This document shows positions 45,601 to 53,101 of a stretch of 53,101 nucleotides of DNA, piece after piece; the first letter of the stretch is position 1, and every line of letters begins with the position of its first letter. The position numbers were made by a program, and so were the translations under genes. The notes beneath the pieces are model-generated. The model was given only the letters and a program-made list of their open reading frames with translations. It was not told the origin of the DNA and made no database searches. Source of the DNA: Triparma columacea (lineage: Eukaryota; Sar; Bolidophyceae; Parmales; Triparmaceae); the NCBI GenBank assembly GCA_030267965.1, contig BRYA01000010.1, positions 1-53,101 on the forward strand. Reading direction: 5' to 3'.

Positions 45601-46479
45601 CCAACGAGGGAGAGAAGACCTCAGAAAACTTATAGACGGTTACCTTGTCGTTTGAGGAGCACAGCGCACACCGTACGAGATCCAACGAATCAGCAATCGA
45701 GCTCGCATCCTTGTCAGTAGACTTGAGGAGGAACCTTCGAAGTGCGCCTTCGAATAGCGACCAAGGTACTTCCGCAGAGTCGCCAAAATTATCGTCCCAG
45801 AGCTGCGATGAGCGGAGAGGTATGAACGTAGCGTGTAAGGTAAGTTGGGTTGCGACGAGCGAAGCGAGTCGCGGAAGGGATCATGCTTGTGGCGACGAGC
45901 GAAGCGAGTCGCGGAAGGGACGATGCTTGTGGACACTCCCACACTTGCCAGATTGATTCCCAGGCGGCTAGATTGGTTATAAGTAAGTGGCTACAACTCT
46001 CCCAAACTCACCTCCTGAGCCCACAGAGCATCAATGTTACTCGCGGGTCTCCTCTTCGCACGGGCAATCTCGATTGCTTGCGTGAGCCTGAGAAGCTCCG
46101 AGTCGATTGCATCGCTCAGTTCCTTGAGCTTCTTCATGTTGTTGACAGCGCTCGCCATCTGCTTGCCTCCGACCGAGAGCCTGCGCAGCGTCCTTCTCAA
46201 AAGACCATTCCCCTTGTTGGCATCACTCTCGGAAGCCTCGGCCGCAAGTTTATGAATCAGATCTGAAACCTCCGTTAGGAGGCCGTGGAGTCTCCGTACA
46301 GTGGCCTTGCTTGTCGCGTCTTGGGGCAAGCCTCTTATCATGTCGGCCACAGCCATTGCGGAGTCAGATATTTGACTGCATTCCGCTGGAAGCTGACGAC
46401 ATGCTTCAACATGACAGTGAATCGTCTTGGCGAGAATTTCAATTGCCCCAAAAAGATCAGCGACCAAGGAGATTACCAT
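42625..46479 (-). CDS. FSP1/AIF-like flavoprotein with helical-bundle N-terminal extension
   Basis: Five exons on the minus strand (46012-46479, 44335-45802, 43763-44247, 43283-43670, 42625-43148) give 1110 residues. The C-terminal half (from about 610) is a two-dinucleotide-fold NAD(P)H/FAD oxidoreductase of the AIFM2 (FSP1)/NDH-2 type: FAD motif GGGIAGASAAF near residue 618, EYHENTPFILR, the NAD fold VVGAGSVGIEQAFEL, and the FAD-binding FFACGDVCSASRFE. It would pass electrons to a quinone or similar acceptor. The first 155 residues are an alpha-helical bundle resembling MLKL/HeLo/RPW8-type domains; residues about 157-235 look like a degenerate EF-hand pair (VPWSLFEGALRRFL, SSNDKVTVYKFSEVF) and about 240-320 like a ubiquitin fold. 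Such combinations are unusual for this oxidoreductase family, whose members are about 370-500 residues. The last 170 residues are charged. Confidence 0.8.
45852..45932. repeat. Two tandem 40-bp palindromic units in an intron
   Basis: GCGACGAGCGAAGCGAGTCG-type sequence occurs at 45852 and 45892, each followed by GCGGAAGGGA and ATGCTTGTGG. Each unit is nearly self-complementary (GCGAC...GTCGC around GCGAAGC) and would form a hairpin. It lies inside the intron 45803-46011. Confidence 0.85.
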
Positions 46480-47147
46480 TTTGGTTGCTCTGATGTGGTG
46501 ACAGAACCCCTCCCAACCCTTTTACTAAGTAGGGAGCAGAGGAGGAGGGCGCAATGGGGGTGAGCGGGGAGTGTGGAGTGAAGCAAAGAGATATAGGGTG
46601 TCTCCATATTGGGTGTCTCCACCTTAATGAACCAGTCGCTGAGGGGGGGGGGAGATGATGTTTTTTTGGGATTGAAAGAGTTTATTGTGTAATAATTGGG
46701 AGTCTACGACGCGGGGAAGAAACCAGAGAAAAAAACGAGGAAGGTCAGATTGTTGCTAATCACTTACGAAAGAACAAGGATTTTTGAGTTGCCTCGGTCC
46801 GGAATTAATTTGGAGCTTGGTTGGAGGTTGGAGGATTTGATCCGAATTTGAGCAAAGAAAGGGTTAGTAAAGGGATTTCCTCCATATACGAGACTAATAC
46901 GCTCTAAATACTTACACATACTTCTTGTTAGCAACAAATACATAAACACAACGATAATTATCATTTAACTACGCAGTATACATAATAAATACACAATCAT
47001 TGTCGATGGATGGGTTAAAACCTCTTTGAACCCCTGAATACCACGATACTATTATCCCTCTATATCACCCTCTATATCACCTTATTCTAACTTCCAACCC
47101 CTCACTTCGTCCCCTCAGGGTCTTTCAACAATCCTCTCTTCACCCTC
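46480..47147. other. Intergenic region between divergent genes
   Basis: 668 bp between the flavoprotein start (minus) and the MgtC-like start (plus). It contains G runs near 46640, an AT-rich stretch near 46920-47010 and a duplicated CCTCTATATCACC unit at about 47058-47083 before the MgtC start. No gene is seen; probably two separate promoters. Confidence 0.6.
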
Positions 47148-48358
47148 ATGCCATTTTTGCAAAAGACCCACGGCTACCAGCCCCGTCCCTCCCGGTCTCG
47201 TGGTTCTTCAACCCTCCTATACGGTCGTCGTACACCCCTCCCCATAAAGTTCTTCATTATTTCCCTGTACTCCTGCCTTGTCCTCTACACTTTGGTTGTG
47301 CTGCTAGTCGAGCCTTGGATTGACAGAGGTTGCAAGGAGGGGGAGGTTAGGGAGGGGGAGGAAGGGAAAACTTACGCCAACCCTGACTACGTTAACAGCG
47401 CGTGCCTTTGGGAGAGGAGGGAAAGTCTGCTCTACTTGAGTAAGATGGAGTGCGACTTAACTCGGCGTCTTCTAATGTCTGTTGTCCTCGGTGCCGCAAT
47501 CGGCTGGGAGCGTCGCGACTCTGACCGCCCTGCTGGTATCCGTACCATGAGCCTCGTCTCCCTCGGTGCCTGTCTCTTCACAATAACCAGCATGTTCAGT
47601 TTCATGTCCGGCCCCATGAACTGGGACGCTTCCCGAGTCTCCGCCGCCATCCCCAGCGGCGTTGGTTTCCTTGGAGCAGGCTTAATCTGGAAGGGTAGCG
47701 TGGGGAAGGGGGAGAACGAGGTGCACCAGGTTCACGGACTAACGACGGCGGCGAGCGTATGGTTGAGCGCAGCGGTGGGGGTGGGGGCGGGGGGAGGGAT
47801 GTACTTTATATGCATTTACTGCGTAGCGCTTATTATCATTGTGCTTAGGTGAGTTTCTTATCGGGTGGGGGAACTGGCTCAAACCTTTTTCGACTAACTT
47901 TTGTCTCTCCCAACTTTGTCTCTTCCAACTTTTGTCTCTTGCAACTTTCGTCTCTTCTGTCTTTCTCTAGATTTGGGCCCCGCATGTATGGTAGCGAGGA
48001 CAGCAGCTACAACAATGATGAGGATGACACTAGCGCTTGGGACTCTGAGAGCTCAATAGGGACACCAAACGTGACGAGGTCCATGGGGAATGCACTTGAC
48101 GACGAGAATGTAGAGAGTCAGGACGAGGGTTATGAAATCAAAAGGAACGCGTCCAACAATAACTTAAATGGTGACTTTGGCAACATCGGAATGGGATCGT
48201 ACGGAACAGTGTCAGCTGGCGAAAACGACAAGCTCCTGAACGTGAGCGTTGTCGGGACCCTGGCTAGTGGGGAAAGGGGAGGGGAAGGCGTTAAGAGAGT
48301 CAACAAGAAGAATCGGAGGAAGAGCAGCACGAAGAAAATGCCGAGCTTTCACTCGTAA
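47148..48358 (+). CDS. MgtC/SapB-family membrane protein
   Basis: Two exons, 47148-47848 and 47971-48358, joined AG|A in phase 2, give 362 residues. The MgtC/SapB transmembrane domain (residues about 100-235) shows all family signatures: GAAIGWERRDSDRPAGIRTM, SLGACLFTI, GVGFLGAGLIWK and GLTTAASVWLSAAVG. An extra N-terminal basic stretch and a membrane segment (FFIISLYSCLVLYTLVVLLV) precede it, and a hydrophilic acidic tail follows in place of the bacterial ACT-like domain. In bacteria the family affects Mg2+ homeostasis and F-ATPase; the role in eukaryotes is not established. The two-exon structure, intron type and C-terminal tail show it is a settled nuclear gene rather than contamination. 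Its intron carries a short tandem repeat. The start is the first in-frame ATG and could be the M at 47446, at the domain edge. Confidence 0.88.
47890..47960. repeat. Tandem CAACTTTTGTCTCTT units in an intron
   Basis: About four imperfect copies of a 15-17 bp unit fill the pyrimidine-rich half of the MgtC intron 47849-47970, directly before its CTCTAG acceptor. Confidence 0.8.
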
Positions 48359-48637
48359 CTTTAATATTCATTCTTTGCTAAAATGGAGATCTCACTCACA
48401 GCACTTAATTTCATAAAATTCTGTTGAAGGGGTCATCCCTTTCCTCTACCGCATTTCACCGCCCATCCCACAAACCAACGAACGTCGTTACATCCCATTC
48501 GATACTCTGAATCGTATAGGACCGTTCAAACAAAAATTCCATACCCCCCAGCACCGCAGGCCCGACTGTGGCAGCTTGTAAAGTGAACTAAAATCGCACC
48601 GTGTAGTTGCATAGAAGAATCCGCACACCCGCACCAG

Positions 48638-50975
48638 ATGGCTAAAATTACCCTAGCTAAAGTTCTTTCCGGCGGGCTTCGAAGGATAGAGAAGCGCTAC
48701 ATTATGTCTCAGGTCCGCAGATCAGTGTTCGAGCCCACTCCCGCAATCGGTGTTCTCCAGCTAATCGGAGGTTTCGCAACCGTTGCCGCGTACAGCGCCA
48801 CCGACCAGCTCACTCTGAGGCTCCTATTCGCGACCGGAACAGTGCTGGGAGGGGTGATACCGAACTTGGCAAGGAAACCAAGGCTCGTGCTTCCGGCAAT
48901 ATGGTCGGGACTATTCCTATCCATCAACGGCTCAAGGATTGCGGAATTACTGATGCAAAAGGTCCCGATCCAATTCGACGAGAAGGATCTCCGGGTTTAC
49001 GAGACCACTTATTACAAGTACCTGACCCCAAATCAATACCTCAAGCTCCTCAACATTAGCCACTACGAGGTTGCGGCGAAGGGCACGAAGCTGAAGGAGG
49101 AGAATGTACCCAGTAGCTCCCTTCACCTGATAATTAACGGCAGCGTGAGCTTAGATTCTGTAGGTAGCGAGGTGGCAGTTGTGAAAGCAGAAGAGGAGGG
49201 CCAGCCGAACCCTTACAAGTTTATCGGAATACCTCGGCACCTGGAACTGGAAGAGGAGGAGGGAGAAGGGAGGGAGGGAGAGCAGAAGGAGGACGAAAAG
49301 GAGAGGAAGATTAGGACAGAGGAACAAAATGAAACTGACAACACAGCGGTGGAAGTCGTCACGAAGGAGGAGGTGAGGGAAGGGGGAGGAGGCAGTAGTC
49401 ATTGCAGAGGGTCAGGGGGACGGATCCGTCGAACCACTAAATTTTGTCTACTCTCCCCCCACTCACCCTCCCCTCCCCCGTCCAAATCAAATGCAACCCC
49501 AACTACAGACTGAAATTATGGTGACGCCGCTCGTGGACTTGAAACGACTGCTGAACGACAACCCGGACATGAAACTCGGGCTTCTTACTCTCTTTCACGA
49601 GCGTCTGCTTCAAAAGGTACTCATTAGGGACAAAAGTTTAAGCGTTAAAAGGTGAGAAAATGTTCAAGATTGTTCAAGGCACAGGGGACCACCGAGGAGG
49701 AGCTCATTTACGGTACCAACTTCCTTTTGAATTTGATCTTTCTCGCATCTCACATCAATTCACACTCCGTACCGCAGATATTTTGCAATGGTCAAGGTTG
49801 CGGTTCACGATGGGGGGGGAGTTATAGAGGGGGACGTGAAGCGTGCGATCAAGAAATTTAGAAAAGATCACCACATTTCCAAAATTCAGCATCGCGAGGC
49901 TCTTGCGAATGTTGGCTGGACAAGCGAGGATTGGCATGCCGGGGCAAAGGAGACAGGGGAGACTGGGATGCAGCAAGGAAGGAGGGGGGCGCTCGTGAAG
50001 CTACTTCACAGCACGAGGCACATTACGTCGACTTCGAACCACTTTATGCAGAAGGGACATTCCCAGGCGGTCGTTTCGAAGATTGTTGTCCCAACGGTCG
50101 ATGACATGCGCTCTTTGAAGCTGAAGAAGCTCAGAAGCCTCGTGAGTGGCTCTTTTGGTGGGACTACAGACAAGAGTAAGGAGGCGGTCATTGAAATGCC
50201 CCCCGAGGAAAAGACACAATCCAAATTGGTGAAGACTGCAAACTTGTACAGGAGAAAGAGCAGGACGCTGAACTCACTAACGTCCCCGAGGCTCGCAAAG
50301 GCAGCGAGGGAGATTGGAAAGAGAAAAAGGGAGAGCGCTATGAGCTCGGTAGGCCGCCCTGGCACACCTCCGCTTACATTTGTTGACTCGCCAGTACGGG
50401 GTTCTCACAAAAAAAATGTTGGACTCAGAAGGGCCAGCACAGGGGGGGGGGCATCGCCACTCGCTATAGAGAGGAAATCGGCCGTCACGTTTGACGCGGC
50501 CACAGCCCGGAGAGAAGGGATCGACATTGGGACCCTGAGGGGGCTTGGAATGAGGAGGAGGGGCGCGGGGGAGACAGGATACGGGGGAGGGGGAGGGGGG
50601 GAGGGTAGGAATGCGGGTGAAGGCAGTCGCAGATTTAGGGGAGGGGGGGAGGGTAGGAATGCGGGTGAAGGCAGTCGCAGATTTAAAGAGCCAATAAAGC
50701 TAGTTAGCCTCTTTGACGGACTTAAGGAAGAAGCAGTAGGAGATTCAGAGGGAAAACAAATAAACGGCGGAGTTCAGATGGAGGTGCGGAGGGCAGAAGG
50801 AAGAATCAGGAGCCAAACAGCTTCGAATTTCGTCAAGGAAAGCGTTAGAAGCCCGTTAGTGAGGGAACCAATGAGGCCCAAGGAGGTAGGGAAAACGAAG
50901 AAGCAGGATGGTTTCAGGAGGAGAGGTGTCAAGTACAGCGAAGGGAGGGGGAGGAAGCGAACGCTTAGTTTATGA
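48638..50975 (+). CDS. Popeye-domain-like protein with long basic tail
   Basis: Three exons, 48638-49372, 49509-49651 and 49778-50975, fit in phase and give 691 residues. Three hydrophobic segments at about residues 38-105 precede a soluble domain, the layout of POPDC proteins, which bind cAMP in animals. Matches to the Popeye domain: VPIQFDEKDLRVYETTY, YLTPNQYLKLL, KGTKLKEENVP, LHLIINGSVSL, then MVTPLVDLKRLL in exon 2. A Glu/Lys-rich insert (residues about 205-245) interrupts it. The usual phosphate-binding DSPE/FQVT pair is not visible, so cyclic nucleotide binding is unproven. The tail begins with a helical motif (AIKKFRKDHHISKIQHREAL, then GWTSEDW) and is then basic and low complexity, with a 16-residue tandem repeat. 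The exon 1/2 junction is uncertain: one extra or missing G near 49381 would open an alternative frame. Confidence 0.65.
50589..50690 (+). repeat. 48-bp in-frame coding repeat
   Basis: Two copies of a 48-bp unit (landmark GAGGGTAGGAATGCGGGTGA at 50601 and 50649) encode GGEGRNAGEGSRRF twice in the Popeye protein tail. Confidence 0.85.
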
Positions 50976-51559
50976 ATACTTGTGAAAAAAGTGTGTTGTC
51001 TTTATTTTTGATCATGGCAATTTTGGTTGGCTTCAAAGCTGCGCTGTGGGCGAGAGAGAACCAAAAATAGTAGGACATCTGTGCAGACGACGTTAAGAAC
51101 CGTCTTCGGGCTACGTTTTGGGGGGCGCTATACAGCTGTAAGTGCATATTTATCTGCAGGAGGTACCGAAGGCTCAAAGTTGGGACATCTTCTTGGGACA
51201 CTTGGAGGAGTGGAGTGACGAAGCGGGTGGCGAGGAGGTAAGAGTGGCTGTCAGCTGGACGGAGGAGGGGGGGAAGGGGTGTAGAAGGGCTCATGAGGGT
51301 CACAAGAGGGGAAAGGGAGCACATCGTTGGGTCACAAGAGATGATCAGATGCATAGTTTCATGAAAGTGATTTTTGACCACCTGTGCTGAGGGGATTTGA
51401 GAAAATTTCACATTTCTTTTTGTTTCAATGTCGCGCAATCGCAAATTAATTCTGACGGCTAACCCCGCCCTCCTTTCGCGCACCCGTAAGATTTCGCGCA
51501 CTTGCAGGAATTTTTAACGCCCGAAAACCCTCCCAAAAGCACCTCAAGAGGAGTCCTAG
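50976..51559. other. Gap downstream of the Popeye gene, no confident gene
   Basis: Begins with the Popeye 3' end (TTTATTTTT at about 51000). A 178-codon open frame exists on the minus strand (50965-51501) but has no recognisable motif, its start is not ATG-supported, and it overlaps the Popeye stop; it is left unannotated. Nothing else is seen. Confidence 0.5.
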
Positions 51560-52660
51560 CGACCTTAATCAACTTTACGGCAAGGCTCCTCCTGCTCGCT
51601 TGCATTAATACATCTAGTCGACCGATTTGTACGTGTAGATCGACCCGTAACACTTCCACGCGTCAGCACAAGCACCTTACCTGCAAGGCCTGTCGGAGAC
51701 TCCCTCCCGTTGAGTACCGAGTACCGAGTACCCTCAATCACCTCCACGGCAACGCTCCTCCAGCTTGATTGCATAAATACATCTAGTCGACCGATTTGTG
51801 CGTGTAGATCGACCCGTAACACTTCCACGCGTCAGCACCACTACCTTACCTGCAAGGCCTGTCGGTGACTTCCTCCCGTTGAGTACCCTCAATCACCTCC
51901 ACTACAACGCTCCTCCGATTGGATTGCATAAATACATCTAGTCGACCGATTTGTACGTGTAGATCGACCCGTAACACTTCTACACATCAGCACAAGCACC
52001 AAGGCCTGTCGGTGACTTCCTCCCGTTGAGTACCCTCAATCAACTCCACGGCAACGCTCCTCCAGCTTGATTGCATAAATACATCTAGTCGACCGATCTG
52101 TGCGTGTAGATCGACCCGTAACACTTCTACACATCAGCACAAGCACCTTACCTGCAAGGCCTGTCGGAGACTCCCTCCCGTTGAGTACCCTCAATCACCA
52201 CCGCGGCAACGTTTCTCCTGCTTGAGCGCGTATATATACCAACACTATCCATACGTACGTGTATATCGACCCGTGACGCTTCTACGCACCTGCATTACTT
52301 GCTTGCTTGCAAGGCCTTCTTGGTGACTCTCCACCTCAGAGCAGTTCCGGCGACCTGAATCACCACCGCGGCAAGGCTCCTCCTGCTTGAGCGCGTATAT
52401 ATACCGACACCACCGATACGTACGTGTATATTGACCCGTAACGCTTCTGCGTGTGAGCACCACCACTCTACCTGCAAGGCCTTCTCGGTGACTCTCCCCC
52501 TCAGAGAAGTCCCAGCGCCCTCCATCACCACTGCGGCAAGGCTTCTCCCCTGCAAGCGTGTAAAAACACACCGACGACAGCTTTGTCCGGAAATACCATA
52601 TCTGTAACGCTTCTGTGTGCCAGCACCTCCTGCTTGAGCACGATAAATACCTCAGGTTCT
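51560..52660. repeat. Tandem array of about 150-170 bp units carrying TATA-like boxes
   Basis: At least six to seven diverged copies run in the same direction. Type A units carry CATCTAGTCGACCGAT at 51611, 51780, 51935 and 52082, each after a GCATAAATA-like (first copy GCATTAATA) box and before GTAGATCGACCCGTAAC. Type B units (about 52200-52560) replace this with GCGTATATATACC at about 52226 and 52391 and GTATAT(C/T)GACCCGT. All share CTGCAAGGCC and CCTCAATCACC(T/A)CC blocks. A decayed last unit ends in CTGCTTGAGCACGATAAATA about 25 bp before the ATG at 52669. Confidence 0.85.
52641..52650 (+). promoter_or_regulatory. Candidate TATA box of the right-edge gene
   Basis: CGATAAATAC lies about 20-28 bp upstream of the ATG at 52669 and sits at the same place in the last repeat unit as the TATA-like boxes of the other units. 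If it is a core promoter the 5' leader would be very short. Confidence 0.4.
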
Positions 52661-52668
52661 AAAGCAAC

Positions 52669-53101
52669 ATGACGACAAATTCAAACATTGATGGTGTTAC
52701 AGCCCTAGGAGACGTGAGCGCAAAAAAGGACGACATGGTTGAGGCCACTGAAGGCGGCACTGCTGTGCACGAAAAAAAGGCCATCATCGAGAGTGATATT
52801 GGAGCAGACGTTGGCGGAGTAGTTGATGTTGCGACGACTGACGATGGTTCGCAGCTCCCCTCCAGCCCTGGTCGCGCCCCCTTCGGTGCGCCCAGCCACA
52901 TTGATGTTATGGACCCCCTTGCAGATGCTTTAACCACAGGGGAGAGAGAAGTTATCGAGACACACACAAATGCCGATGTTGAGACCGGGCTTGTCATTCC
53001 CGAGAATGACAACACAAGTGTGCTTGATGGTGACATGAACACAAGTGTGCTTGATGATGACATGAGCACAAGGGAGGAGGAATCCAATGAAGAGGTTGGA
53101 A
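52669..53101 (+). CDS. Start of an acidic low-complexity protein, cut by the right edge
   Basis: ATG at 52669 opens a frame that runs for 144 codons to the end of the window without a stop. The visible part is acidic and rich in Asp, Glu, Thr and Val, with no hydrophobic segment. Near the edge there is an in-frame repeat (NTSVLDGDM, NTSVLDDDM, from 15-24 bp DNA repeats at about 53009-53060). No domain is recognised, so function cannot be assigned. It directly follows the tandem array, whose last unit abuts its start. Confidence 0.6.
   Translation, partial: MTTNSNIDGVTALGDVSAKKDDMVEATEGGTAVHEKKAIIESDIGADVGGVVDVATTDDGSQLPSSPGRAPFGAPSHIDVMDPLADALTTGEREVIETHTNADVETGLVIPENDNTSVLDGDMNTSVLDDDMSTREEESNEEVG

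Noticed and set aside
50965..51501. 178-codon minus-strand frame downstream of the Popeye gene
   Set aside because: No recognisable domain, no supported ATG start, overlaps the Popeye stop region; composition looks like chance.
51459..52571. Minus-strand frames with repeated EVLRVDLH-type peptides
   Set aside because: These are translations of the tandem DNA repeat; the frames change from unit to unit and none has a consistent start.

Overview
This is a eukaryotic nuclear window. The genes are protein-coding, mostly split by short GT-AG introns, and the products are eukaryote-specific: GCN1, a UBR1-type N-recognin, a class I histone deacetylase, an NCoR/SMRT-like SANT protein, an SDP1-type patatin lipase and a Popeye-domain protein. 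No rRNA, tRNA, CRISPR array or transposase was recognised. The mix of plant-like lipase, 2-oxoglutarate oxygenase with Sel1 repeats, MgtC/SapB protein and a degenerate membrane histidine kinase, in a compact genome, suggests a protist, plausibly a stramenopile alga. That placement is inference at low confidence. About 40 introns were reconstructed here by hand from splice sites and reading phase; most are 60-200 bp, with GTGAG/GTAAG donors and acceptors preceded by C-rich rather than T-rich tracts.

Layout, left to right: a gene start leaving the left edge (1-87, minus); an AT-rich gap; an XKR-like membrane protein (1284-3398, +); GCN1 in nine exons (3623-12488, +); an FHA-domain protein (12645-13630, -) head-to-head with a cupredoxin-like/ankyrin protein (13699-14948, +); a class I HDAC (15096-16969, -) head-to-head with an NCoR/SMRT-type SANT corepressor (17247-20533, +); a four-finger C2H2 protein (20752-21471, -) head-to-head with a prolyl-4-hydroxylase-like protein (21632-23338, +); a TrmH/SpoU RNA methyltransferase (23485-24536, -) beside an unrecognised basic protein (about 24942-26749, +); an ankyrin-MYND protein (26834-28009, -); UBR1-like E3 in seven exons (28324-35351, -), head-to-head with a membrane pseudo-histidine kinase (35631-38373, +); a PH-domain protein (38449-39239, +); an SDP1-like lipase (39339-42374, -); a 1110-residue fusion of a helical-bundle N-terminus to an FSP1/AIF-type flavoprotein (42625-46479, -); MgtC/SapB (47148-48358, +); a Popeye-domain protein (48638-50975, +); a tandem-repeat array (about 51560-52660); and the start of an acidic protein leaving the right edge.

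Gene order alternates strand almost strictly, giving several pairs with starts 70-280 bp apart. Functionally the window is mixed: translation control and proteostasis (GCN1, UBR1), chromatin repression (HDAC plus a likely HDAC-activating SANT protein), lipid mobilisation and redox. The two most interesting points are the HDAC/NCoR-like divergent pair, where partner proteins appear to share one promoter, and the flavoprotein fused to a domain resembling the membrane-active bundles of MLKL/HeLo/RPW8 proteins. A tandem array whose last unit supplies the apparent core promoter of the right-edge gene is also unusual.
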